64,000 nucleotides of DNA, taken from NCBI GenBank assembly GCA_029861865.1, contig JAOTYL010000002.1, positions 248,001 through 312,000 of the forward strand. The letters run 5' to 3'. Shown one piece after another: positions 47,303-55,399 of the stretch. Every line of letters begins with the position of its first letter. The stretch's first letter is position 1. This stretch comes from Myxococcales bacterium. Lineage in GTDB: Bacteria > Myxococcota_A > Polyangia > Polyangiales > Houyiibacteriaceae. The position numbers and the translations under genes are program-made. The notes under the pieces were generated by a model, which saw nothing but the letters and a program-made list of their open reading frames with translations, made no database searches and had not been told where the DNA came from.

Positions 47303-48042
47303 ATGTTTTACCGATCATGGCCCTTTTGTTCTCGATGTTGCTCGCAAGTTGCGCCGCCTCGACCGCACCACGCGACACGCTCTACCAAGTGTCGGTGTCC
47401 GATGCGGTGCTTGCGAGTAAATACAAAGGGGAGGTGACCCTCGACGAGCTCTTGCGGCATGGCAACTTTGGCCTCGGAGCTTTCGATCGCCTCGATGGAG
47501 AGATGACCGTACTCGACGGTAAGATCTACCAGGCAAGGCCGGATGGCACGATCGAAAGGCCGCTCCTGACCGAAACCACCCCGTGGGCGGCGATCACCCG
47601 ATTTCGTACCGACTCTCAATTTAGCATCGACCATCGAATGACGATCCAGGAGCTCCAAACAAGAGTCGACGCGGGCCTCGACAATCTCAACATCTTTTAC
47701 GCGCTCCGGCTCCGGACCCGCATCCCGATCATCACCATTCGATCCGTCGACGCGCAGACGAAGGAACAGAAGTCTTGGACGCACGAAGACATCAAGGGCA
47801 CCCTCGTCGGCCTGCGCTTCCCGTCGTACGTGGGCTCGATGAACCTCACCGGCTACCATTGGCACTTCATCAGCGCCGATCGAGAGGTCGGAGGCCACGT
47901 AGTAGCTGCTGAGCTCGACCGTGGCGCGGTCGACATCGACCACATTCGGACGTGGGAGGTCGTGCTCCCCGAAAGCGATGACTTCGGCACCCTCGAACTC
48001 GGGACCGAACGCATCAAACACCTCGAGACGCTGGAAAAGTAA
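47299..48042 (+). CDS. Acetolactate-decarboxylase-family lipoprotein
   Basis: 247 residues. The signal MNVLPIMALLFSMLLASC has a lipobox with Cys18. The rest matches alpha-acetolactate decarboxylase (AlsD/BudA): YKGEVTLDELLRHGNFGLGAFDRLDGEMTVLDGKIYQ and the zinc-ligand motif GYHWHFISADREVGGHVVAAEL with three histidines. The classical enzyme converts acetolactate to acetoin in the cytoplasm, so a lipidated form is odd. No acetolactate synthase is nearby. In this gene cluster it may act on a different beta-keto acid. Coupled to the DUF1214 gene by ATGA. Confidence 0.85.
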   Translation: MNVLPIMALLFSMLLASCAASTAPRDTLYQVSVSDAVLASKYKGEVTLDELLRHGNFGLGAFDRLDGEMTVLDGKIYQARPDGTIERPLLTETTPWAAITRFRTDSQFSIDHRMTIQELQTRVDAGLDNLNIFYALRLRTRIPIITIRSVDAQTKEQKSWTHEDIKGTLVGLRFPSYVGSMNLTGYHWHFISADREVGGHVVAAELDRGAVDIDHIRTWEVVLPESDDFGTLELGTERIKHLETLEK

Positions 48043-48056
48043 CCCGCTTCAATGCC

Positions 48057-48737
48057 ATGAAGGCAGTTCCCGTGAAGAATTCGACCCGAAGAATCGGTCT
48101 AGATCCCGCACACGTGCTGCGCCTGGCAGCCGAGGCGCTCGTGGGGCGCCTATCGATACCGTTGTCGCTCTTGCGCGAGTGGGCCGCTCGGATGTCTGGC
48201 AAAGCTGAGATCAGCCTCGAGCCTGCGAGCCCCGGCCTCCGCGTCCGCGGCGAGGCTCATGCACTCGGTGCACCGATTTCGTTTTCCGCTCGAATCGACG
48301 CAGACGGAGTGCGCGTCGAAGGCGAAGAGCGAACGGTTCGCCTCACGTTGAGCGAGGTAGAGGTGTCTACGCCCGACGATGCGCCTGGACCCCTTGCGGA
48401 TGCGATTCGCGGTGGAATGATCGACACTCGGAATCCAGCAACGCTCGTGGGCAACATGATGTCGCTCCCCGACTTCATCGTGAAAGCGGATGGCCAGACG
48501 GTCGTGATCGACCTCATGCGCATCCCGGCGCTCGCCAAGGACCAACGGGTGCGCATGGCCTTCGCCACGGCGACGAGCTATCTGTGCATCAAGAACATCC
48601 ATGTCAGCGAAGGCTCGGTCGATCTACGACTCGCGCTACTGCCAGGAGGCCCGAAGGAAGCCGTGCTCAGCACGGCGCGCGCCGCCATCATGCCCGCGGT
48701 GCGCTATCTGTGGCCGGCGGGAGGACCTCGCGCATGA
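48057..48737 (+). CDS. Conserved-looking protein of unknown function
   Basis: 226 residues, no recognised family. Residues 1-45 are helical; 45-115 alternate like beta strands (ISLEPASPGLRVRGEAHAL, FSARIDADGVRVEGEERTVRLTLSEVEVST). The rest includes NPATLVGNMMSLPDFIVKADGQTVVIDLMRIP, reminiscent of lipid-binding or DUF2993-like folds, though this is not secure. No signal peptide. The last bases overlap the sulfotransferase ATG (ATGA), so it belongs to the same operon. It could be a scaffold or lipid carrier for neighbouring enzymes. Confidence 0.65.
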   Translation: MKAVPVKNSTRRIGLDPAHVLRLAAEALVGRLSIPLSLLREWAARMSGKAEISLEPASPGLRVRGEAHALGAPISFSARIDADGVRVEGEERTVRLTLSEVEVSTPDDAPGPLADAIRGGMIDTRNPATLVGNMMSLPDFIVKADGQTVVIDLMRIPALAKDQRVRMAFATATSYLCIKNIHVSEGSVDLRLALLPGGPKEAVLSTARAAIMPAVRYLWPAGGPRA

Positions 48738-49945
48738 GTCTCTTTGGGCACTGGAACCCGTTCAGCCGGCAACCCTGGGCGTCTCGAGAGCAAGAGTTCC
48801 ATGAGATCGCCGTCCGCGCCGTGGATGGCTACGACGATTTCGGGGATCCGAGTTATCTCGAAGGGCTGCAGCGCCTCCTTTATTCGTACGACCACGAGGC
48901 GCGCTTTCATCGTAGGGGCAAGATGGTTGCCGCTTATCAAACCGTGGGCCTGCTGGCGAGCCGGCTGAGGACCCACCGCTGGTTCGAGATGCGCCCCGAC
49001 TCGGCCGACATCGAGATCGAGCGACCGATCATCATTACTGGGATGGTGCGCACCGGAAGCACCGCCCTTCACTACCTGATGGGAGCCAACCCGGACATGC
49101 AGTGCCTGCAATACTGGCTCGCCTTGCACCCGCAACCTCGCCCGCCGCGCGCGAACTGGGAAACTGCAACCGACTTTCAGCATGCACGCATCGAGCTGGA
49201 CATGATGTATCGGGCCGGCAAGAACATGCTAGAGGCGATTCACCATATGACGCCGGAAGGGCCCGACGAGTCGGGTCGCATTCTCGGACTCGGTTTCAGC
49301 GACGACCGGTTCGAGGTCGTTTCGACGGTGCCGACGTATTCTGAATGGTATGCCAACACGGTGCACCGCGAGACCTACGCGCTGCACAAGCGAACGATGC
49401 AGCTGATCGGATCGTACGACCCCGAGACGCGCTGGCTGCTGAAGTACCCGGTTCATCTTCGAAACCTCGATGCGCTTCTCGAGGCGTATCCGGACGCCTG
49501 CATCATCTGGACACACCGCGACCCTGCTGACGTGTTGCCATCGTACGTGAGTCTGTGCGCGCATTTTCGATCGCTCTTCGAGAAGACGCCCGACCGGCCG
49601 CGCATCGCGATCGAGCAGAAAGAAACGTGGGCGCGAGCCGTAGAGCTCGGAATGGAGCTCCGGCGAGGTCGCGAGCACCAGTTTCACGATATCTACTTCG
49701 ACGACTTCATGGCAGACCCGATCGGGGAGGTGGCCAAGGCGTACCAGCACTTTGGTCAGCCTTTTTCTGACCATGCGAAGGCGGCGCTCACGAAGTGGAG
49801 GGAGACACACAAGCCGCGCCAATTCGGCACGCACAACTACGAACGCGACGATTTCGGGCAATCGGCGACGCAGGTGCACGAGCGCTACGCAAGCTACCTC
49901 GAGCAGTTTCCCAAAGTACTGGACAGGAGAAGGAGGGCTGCGTGA
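48734..49945 (+). CDS. Sulfotransferase-family protein
   Basis: 403 residues. PIIITGMVRTGSTALHYLM (about residue 98) is the 5'-phosphosulfate loop binding PAPS. WLLKYPVHLRNLDALLEAYPDACIIWTHRDPADVLPS (about 237-275) contains the 3'-phosphate-binding Arg/Ser region. The long N-terminal part is typical of the bacterial sulfotransferase group clustered with lipid or polyketide genes. The acceptor is unknown; hydroxylated lipids or sterols are plausible. Its stop overlaps the GTG of the aminotransferase gene, which also has AGGAGG inside the sulfotransferase end. Confidence 0.9.
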   Translation: MSLFGHWNPFSRQPWASREQEFHEIAVRAVDGYDDFGDPSYLEGLQRLLYSYDHEARFHRRGKMVAAYQTVGLLASRLRTHRWFEMRPDSADIEIERPIIITGMVRTGSTALHYLMGANPDMQCLQYWLALHPQPRPPRANWETATDFQHARIELDMMYRAGKNMLEAIHHMTPEGPDESGRILGLGFSDDRFEVVSTVPTYSEWYANTVHRETYALHKRTMQLIGSYDPETRWLLKYPVHLRNLDALLEAYPDACIIWTHRDPADVLPSYVSLCAHFRSLFEKTPDRPRIAIEQKETWARAVELGMELRRGREHQFHDIYFDDFMADPIGEVAKAYQHFGQPFSDHAKAALTKWRETHKPRQFGTHNYERDDFGQSATQVHERYASYLEQFPKVLDRRRRAA

Positions 49946-51294
49946 CGACACGAGCACGAGACGAGCGCCCTCTGACCGACAAGGCGCCCGCGATCCAAAG
50001 GACCCGCGAGGAGCAACGACTGATCGAAGAGGCCGAACGTATCTTCCCGACAGGCACCCGCTGCCTGACTTTCGATGGAGAGCTCAACTTCTGCGTCGGC
50101 AAAGCAAAGGGAAGCCACATCTGGGACGCGAGCGGCAACGAGTACATCGATTACCTGCTCGGTTCTGGGCCGCACCTACTAGGTCACGCACACCCCGCTG
50201 TGCTGGATGCCCTCGAAACGATATCAAAGAACGGCACGTCGTTCTTGATCATCAACGAAAACGCCGTTGATCTTGGTAAGAAGATCATCGAGCACGTCCC
50301 GTGCGCTGAAATGGTGAGCCTCCACAACAGCGGGAGCGAAGCGACCTTCTTTGCGTTGCGCCTCGCGCGCGTCTACCGAAAGCGTGACAAGATTCTGAAG
50401 TTCGAAGGCGCCTACCACGGGATGCACGACTACGCTCTGATGAGCAATCAGTGGACGATGGGCACACCACCCTTCCCCAGCGCCATTCCGAATAGCCACG
50501 GCATCCCAGGCGTGCTGAAGGACCAGGTGTTGATCGCTCCCTTCAACGATCTGCAAACGGTCGCTGAGATTATCGCCAAGCATCACGATGAGCTCGCCGG
50601 GGTAATTCTCGAGCCCGTGCAACGAACGTTTACCCCAAGACCGGGATTCCTCGAGGGAGTTCGGGAGATCACCGCGAACTACGACATCCCACTGATCTTC
50701 GACGAAGTGGTCACCGGCTTCCGCATGGGGCTCGGCGGTGCTCAAGAGGCATACGGCGTTACGCCCGATCTTTGCGCCCTTGGCAAAGCGATCAGCGGAG
50801 GCCTGCCGCTCGGCGTGCTCTGCGGCCGCGAGGACATTATGGCGATCGCCAACCCGAGGAGGCGCCTGCAGATGCTGCCGTACTCGATGCAAACCGGCAC
50901 ATTTTCTTCGAATCCGCTTTCTACCGGGGTGGCGTGTGCCGTGATCGCCGAGCTCGAGAGACCGGGCGTGTATGAGCGCATCGAAGAGGTGGGCACGGAG
51001 CTGATGGCGGGGCTGGCCGAAGCGATCGCGCACTCTGGCATCGAAGCTTCCGTAACGGGTATCCCGAGCGTGTTCGAGATTTGGTTCACTGAGAGCAAGC
51101 CCTTCGACCATCGCTCGGCCAAGCAGTCCGACTTCTACAAGAACATCCGCTTTTCCGACCTTCTCCTTCGGCAAGGTGTGCTGAAGGCTGCAGAGAAGTT
51201 CTTCGTTTCAGCGGCGCACACCGACGAAGACGTCGAGAAAAGCATCACGGCGTTTCATGTTGCCCTCAGCCAACTCGCGAAAGAGGTTTCGTGA
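49942..51294 (+). CDS. Class III PLP-dependent aminotransferase
   Basis: 450 residues, glutamate-1-semialdehyde aminomutase-like. NSGSEATFFALRLAR (cofactor phosphate site), YHGMHDY, VILEPVQ, FDEVVTGFRMGLGGAQEAYGVTPDLCALGKAISGGLPLG with the Schiff-base lysine, and TGTFSSNPLS are all present. The first residues match the family only from about IFPTGTRCLTFDGELNFCVGKAKGSHIWDASGNEYIDY. GTG at 49942 has AGGAGG six bases upstream, deciding the start. It overlaps both neighbours by four bases. A hemL role is unlikely in this operon; an amino-group transfer on a specialised substrate is more likely. Confidence 0.92.
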   Translation: MTTRARDERPLTDKAPAIQRTREEQRLIEEAERIFPTGTRCLTFDGELNFCVGKAKGSHIWDASGNEYIDYLLGSGPHLLGHAHPAVLDALETISKNGTSFLIINENAVDLGKKIIEHVPCAEMVSLHNSGSEATFFALRLARVYRKRDKILKFEGAYHGMHDYALMSNQWTMGTPPFPSAIPNSHGIPGVLKDQVLIAPFNDLQTVAEIIAKHHDELAGVILEPVQRTFTPRPGFLEGVREITANYDIPLIFDEVVTGFRMGLGGAQEAYGVTPDLCALGKAISGGLPLGVLCGREDIMAIANPRRRLQMLPYSMQTGTFSSNPLSTGVACAVIAELERPGVYERIEEVGTELMAGLAEAIAHSGIEASVTGIPSVFEIWFTESKPFDHRSAKQSDFYKNIRFSDLLLRQGVLKAAEKFFVSAAHTDEDVEKSITAFHVALSQLAKEVS

Positions 51295-52328
51295 AGCGAG
51301 TTCTCGTCACCGGCGCGTGCGGCAACATCGGCGCCAACGTGGTCGATTTGCTCGTGCAGCGGGGGTACGCGGTCCGTGCGATCGACCTCGACACTCCCAA
51401 GAATCGGCGCGTTAGAGCGCGATGGCGAACCGACATGGACATGCGATTCGGCAGCATTTGCGACGAAGCATTGGTCGCTGAAACCGTCCAGGGGATGGAT
51501 CACGTGATCCATCTCGCCGCGGTCGTGCCCCCTGCAACCGACATCGACCAGGCTCTCGGATATGCAGTCAACGTGGTCGCCACGAGGTCACTCATCGCCT
51601 CGTGTGAGGCACAGACGAGCCCACCCCGCCTCACTTTTACGTCTACGGCAGCCATCTGGGGGCGTAACGACGAGGTCGACGGGCCGCGGCGCGCAGAAGA
51701 AGAAATCTCTCCGAGCGATAACTACACGCGTCAAAAGGCGGAATGTGAGGCGATGATCCGGGCATCGAGCCTCGATGCCGTGATCTTTCGGATCGCGATG
51801 ACGCCTCCCGTCGCCCTCGCCGCTCTTTCGCCATTCGTGTTCGACATGCATCCGGACATGCGCGTCGAGTTCACACACCCTAAAGATCAGGCGCTCGGTC
51901 TAGTGAACTCGCTGGTCTTGACCGATCCGGTGGTGGGCAGAACGCTGCTGCTTGGCGGCGGTGCACGCAATCGCTACCGCTATCGTGAATGGCTGAACAT
52001 GGTATTTGATGCGGTCGGGATGCCTGCGGTTCCCCGATCCGCTTTTGGTGATGCGCTCTTCTTGACCGACTGGGTGAACTCCGAAGAGAGCCAAGCGATT
52101 CTGGACTATCAGCGGCACGACTTGCACTCGTATCTGAAAGAAGTGAGCGCCGAGCTCGGTCCGGCTCGCCACCTGGTCAATCGAATCGGCCCTGCGCTGA
52201 GCCCGGTCGTTCTTGCTTACTCACGTCACCAGGCCACGGCTGAAGGAAAGCCGGCGCGCCTGCCGGACGCGTACCGAGCCATGACCACGGTTCGCCGAGG
52301 CCTCCGGGCGGCCAAGAGCTACCTCTGA
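51291..52328 (+). CDS. NAD-dependent epimerase/dehydratase family protein
   Basis: 345 residues, extended SDR. VLVTGACGNIGANVVDLL is the cofactor loop, AIDLD the ribose-binding acid, HLAAVVPP the conserved strand, and YTRQKAECEAMI the catalytic Tyr and Lys; TSTAAIWG gives the Ser/Thr. The C-terminal 100 residues are helical and variable, with the substrate region not assignable. The start is GTG overlapping the aminotransferase stop. Could be a sugar epimerase, a 3-beta-hydroxysteroid dehydrogenase-type enzyme, or a reductase of lipid intermediates. Confidence 0.9.
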   Translation: MKRVLVTGACGNIGANVVDLLVQRGYAVRAIDLDTPKNRRVRARWRTDMDMRFGSICDEALVAETVQGMDHVIHLAAVVPPATDIDQALGYAVNVVATRSLIASCEAQTSPPRLTFTSTAAIWGRNDEVDGPRRAEEEISPSDNYTRQKAECEAMIRASSLDAVIFRIAMTPPVALAALSPFVFDMHPDMRVEFTHPKDQALGLVNSLVLTDPVVGRTLLLGGGARNRYRYREWLNMVFDAVGMPAVPRSAFGDALFLTDWVNSEESQAILDYQRHDLHSYLKEVSAELGPARHLVNRIGPALSPVVLAYSRHQATAEGKPARLPDAYRAMTTVRRGLRAAKSYL

Positions 52329-52332
52329 CACC

Positions 52333-52965
52333 ATGAACGTTACAGCTTTCACGACCGATCGCGTTCTCGACCGCGTTCTCGATGCCTTCTCCATCCCGCA
52401 CATCGAGGATCGGCTGCCGCGCGATTTCTTCTACGGTTTGGGGCTGAAATTTCCGCAACAGTACGCAATCGCCTGCCGGGACGTGGCGGCGTGTGTCCGG
52501 CGCGCCGAGGCGCTCGGGGCTGGACCCTTCCTGCACGCGACGTTGCCGGCTCTGAACTGGATCGAAGAAGGTGAGCTCCGCCGCGATTGCAGGCTCGAGT
52601 TCGCGCTCGGCTACGTCGGTGACACGCAGATCGAGTTCTTGGGTCCGGGCGAAGGAACGGACCATTATTCGCGCTCCTTAGCGGACACCGACATCGCCTT
52701 CCATCACGTGGGCATCTACCAAACCGGCATGGAGCGGATCTCCGAGTCGCTCGAAAGTGCAGGGTATAGAAACGTCGTTCGAAGTGGAATCTCGCTTCGC
52801 CCTGCCTTCAAGATCGACTTTCGCTACTTCGATGCCCGAGACGAGCACGGTATCTACATCGAAGTGCTCGACTTCCAGTGCCTGAGCTTCGAGCTCTCGA
52901 TCGAACCCCTCATCCGCGCCTATGCAGCCATGAAAAGGGGACTGTCCCCTTTTTCGAGGGGTTAA
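52333..52965 (+). CDS. VOC/glyoxalase-superfamily protein ending in a REP sequence
   Basis: 210 residues. Two beta-alpha-beta-beta-beta modules fit the vicinal-oxygen-chelate fold, with FAIACRDVAACVRRAEALGAGP-like spacing in the first and DIAFHHVGIYQ, FRYFDARDEHGIYIEVLDF in the second. H and E residues there could chelate a metal. The last ten residues (MKRGLSPFSRG) and the TAA stop are encoded by a REP-type palindrome, so the original C-terminus was replaced. Last gene of the plus-strand run that begins at 44619. Confidence 0.78.
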   Translation: MNVTAFTTDRVLDRVLDAFSIPHIEDRLPRDFFYGLGLKFPQQYAIACRDVAACVRRAEALGAGPFLHATLPALNWIEEGELRRDCRLEFALGYVGDTQIEFLGPGEGTDHYSRSLADTDIAFHHVGIYQTGMERISESLESAGYRNVVRSGISLRPAFKIDFRYFDARDEHGIYIEVLDFQCLSFELSIEPLIRAYAAMKRGLSPFSRG

Positions 52966-52968
52966 TTC
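52933..52968. repeat. REP-type palindrome at a gene end
   Basis: Same 21-base palindrome as at 44574 (GGGGACTGTCCCC core with A4/T4 arms), then four bases, then GGGGTTAATTC (52958-52968). It supplies the 3' end and stop codon of the VOC gene and touches the stop of the convergent acyl-CoA dehydrogenase. The hairpin may also work as a terminator for both genes. Confidence 0.88.
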
Positions 52969-54104
52969 TAGGTGGAGGCTTCGACGAATGAGGGATCGTT
53001 GGCGAAGCGGGCTACGTGGTGTTCCTCGTCGCCGAAAAGGGCGTTCAGAGCGTACATACGTTTGAAGTAGAGCCCGATGTCGTGCTCGTCGGTAGCGCCG
53101 ATGCCGCCGTGCAGCTGCAGCGATTGCTGGGCGACCCAGATACCGCCGGTGGCGAGCTGGTATTTGGCCGCTGAAACATCACCGCGGCGTGCAGTGTCGT
53201 CGTCCTGGTCGGCACGCACCATCGAGGCCATCGAGATCGAACGAAGGAGCTCGACCTCGGCGTACATGTCGACCGCGCGGTGTTGCAAGGCTTGAAAGGA
53301 CCCGATCTTGGCGCCGAACTGCTCGCGTGTGCCGAGATAATCGATCGTCATATCGAGCATCGTAGTCGTAATGCCAACCGCCTCGGCGACGGCCGCTGCA
53401 GCGGCATAGTCGAGTGTGCGGTCGAGCACTGCAGCGCCTGATCCTTCTTCACCGAGACGCGCGTCTTCCGTGACGATGACGTCCTCAAGTTCGACGAATG
53501 CGGCCTTGTGGCCGTCGATCGTCTTGGCGACCCTCACCGTCAGCCCTTTTGCGTCGCGGGGCACAACGAAGAGCGTTACACCACCGGGCGCCTTGGCCGA
53601 GACGATCAAGTGGTCGGCATTGTGACCGTTGAGCACCCAGACCTTCTTGCCAGAGAGCCTGTAGCCCATTGCGTCGGGGGATGCGGTGGTCTCGAGAGCG
53701 GTGACGTCGTGTCTGCTCTGCGGTTCCGAGTACGCCAGCGCGAGGGTCGTGTCGCCCTCGATCATCGGCGCGAGGTAAGCTCCGTGTTGGGCGTCATTCC
53801 CGGCCCGAAGCAGGGTCAGTCCCCCCAGCACCACCGATGCCAGGTAAGGCTCGGGCACCAGGGTGGTGGCCAGCTTTTCCAAGACGACGGCGCATTCGAT
53901 GAAGCCGCCGCCAAAGCCGCCCACCGATTCGGGAAACGGTACGCCGAGCCAGCCGAGCTCACCCATGTGTTTCCAGGCTGCGGGCTCATAACCGACATCA
54001 TCGTCGCGAAGCTTGCGAAAACGCTCGACGGGGGACTCGTTCTTCGCGAAGTCGGCCACCGTCTTGGCAAGCATTTGCTGATCTTGATCGAGCTCGAAAT
54101 CCAT
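52968..54104 (-). CDS. Acyl-CoA dehydrogenase family protein, short subunit
   Basis: 378 residues, FAD-dependent acyl-CoA dehydrogenase fold: N-terminal helices from MDFELDQDQQMLAKTVADFA, middle beta domain (ALAYSEPQSRHD), C-terminal helices with LQLHGGIGATDEHDIGLYFKR. ATG at 54104 has CAGGAGAG upstream. It follows a second dehydrogenase gene by 29 bases. Adjacent pairs of this kind form alpha2-beta2 enzymes in actinobacterial steroid and branched-acid catabolism, where one subunit may lack the catalytic Glu. That is a plausible arrangement here, by inference. Confidence 0.9.
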   Translation of the reverse strand: MDFELDQDQQMLAKTVADFAKNESPVERFRKLRDDDVGYEPAAWKHMGELGWLGVPFPESVGGFGGGFIECAVVLEKLATTLVPEPYLASVVLGGLTLLRAGNDAQHGAYLAPMIEGDTTLALAYSEPQSRHDVTALETTASPDAMGYRLSGKKVWVLNGHNADHLIVSAKAPGGVTLFVVPRDAKGLTVRVAKTIDGHKAAFVELEDVIVTEDARLGEEGSGAAVLDRTLDYAAAAAVAEAVGITTTMLDMTIDYLGTREQFGAKIGSFQALQHRAVDMYAEVELLRSISMASMVRADQDDDTARRGDVSAAKYQLATGGIWVAQQSLQLHGGIGATDEHDIGLYFKRMYALNALFGDEEHHVARFANDPSFVEAST

Positions 54105-54133
54105 CTGGCAGACTCTCCTGAAGTTCGGGGTTC

Positions 54134-55312
54134 TCAGCTGCTCGGCAGCTGGAGGATCATCTTCGCGATGACGTTGCGCTGAATCTCGTTGGACCCACCG
54201 TAGATCGTCGCGGCGCGCTCGTAGCAGAAGTACGGCCCGATCGATTCTTCGACCGCCGGCACCACGTTGTGGTTGTACCAAGTGAGCGAATTCTCACCCA
54301 TCACTTCCATGCAAAGCTCGGTGATTTCCTGGATGAGCTTCGTTCCGACGAGCTTCAGGATAGAAGACTCGGGGCCGGGCATTCGACCCTTTTGCTGCTC
54401 GGCGAGCGCGCGGTAGCTGACCATCAAGTGTGCCCGGAACCGCATTTCGAGGCGGGCGATCTTGGCGCGCCACACGGGGTCTTCGAGCATGGGGCGTCCG
54501 TTGACCAGCCTGGTGGCCGCGATCTTTTTCAGCTTGACCAGGGTGTGCCGAGAGGGCCCGATCATCGCAAGCAGCGTCCGCTCGTGCCCGAGGAGCGCCT
54601 TGGCCATAGTCCAGCCGTTGTTGATCCCACCGACGACGTTTTCCTTCGGCACCTTCACGTTGTCGAAGAACGTGTCACAAAATGCCGGAGTGTGGCCCAG
54701 GGTGAGCATTGGCTTGACCTCTACGCCCGGGCTCTTGAGGTCGATCAGCAGAAAGGTGATCCCCGCCTGCTTCTTCACCGATGGATCGGTGCGTACGAGG
54801 CAGAAGATCCAGTCAGCGAACTGCGCATAACTGGTCCAAGTCTTTTGGCCGTTGACGATGAAGTGGTCTCCGGCATCTTCGGCGGTGGTCCGTAATGATG
54901 CGAGGTCACTTCCAGAGCTAGGCTCGGAGTATCCCTGGCACCAAAACTCCTCGGCGCTCAGGATCTTGGGAAGGAACCGCTTCTTTTGCGCGTCGGTGCC
55001 GTGATTGATGATCAGCGGACCGACCATCGAGAGGCCAAACGTCGAAAGTTGCGGCGCCCCAGCCATTTCCATCTCCTCACTGAAGATGAAACGCCGCGCG
55101 GCATCCCAGCCGGTGCCCCCGAGCTCCTTCGGCCAGTGGGGGGCTACCCAGCCTTTTTCGTAGAGGATGCGGTGCCACTCCGCCGAGTCTTCTGGAGTGA
55201 AATGCCCCTCCCCGTTTGCCTTCTCGCGCATCTCCTCGGGCATTGCCGCCTGAATCCAAGCGCGAACCTCCTCACGAAACGCTTCTTCTTCCTCGGTAAA
55301 CGTCAGATTCAT
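54134..55312 (-). CDS. Acyl-CoA dehydrogenase family protein, long subunit
   Basis: 392 residues. The ATG at 55312 begins MNLTFTEEEEAFREEVRAWI, the family start; the open frame further up is a shadow. GYSEPSSGSDLASLRT (FAD/acyl contacts), WTSYAQFADWIFCLVRT, and RAATIYGGSNEIQRNVIA (the C-terminal FAD signature) are all present. It lacks an obvious Glu before the last motif, a feature of the FadE branch where the base is elsewhere. First gene of a two-gene operon. The likely substrate is a bulky or branched acyl-CoA. Confidence 0.92.
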   Translation of the reverse strand: MNLTFTEEEEAFREEVRAWIQAAMPEEMREKANGEGHFTPEDSAEWHRILYEKGWVAPHWPKELGGTGWDAARRFIFSEEMEMAGAPQLSTFGLSMVGPLIINHGTDAQKKRFLPKILSAEEFWCQGYSEPSSGSDLASLRTTAEDAGDHFIVNGQKTWTSYAQFADWIFCLVRTDPSVKKQAGITFLLIDLKSPGVEVKPMLTLGHTPAFCDTFFDNVKVPKENVVGGINNGWTMAKALLGHERTLLAMIGPSRHTLVKLKKIAATRLVNGRPMLEDPVWRAKIARLEMRFRAHLMVSYRALAEQQKGRMPGPESSILKLVGTKLIQEITELCMEVMGENSLTWYNHNVVPAVEESIGPYFCYERAATIYGGSNEIQRNVIAKMILQLPSS

Positions 55313-55399
55313 ACCTCTATCACTGACACGAAGTCGGGCTCCGCACCACAGTGCCGGCGCGCCGGGAGGGGCTGCGAAGTAGCAGCGTGGGCGACGGGC

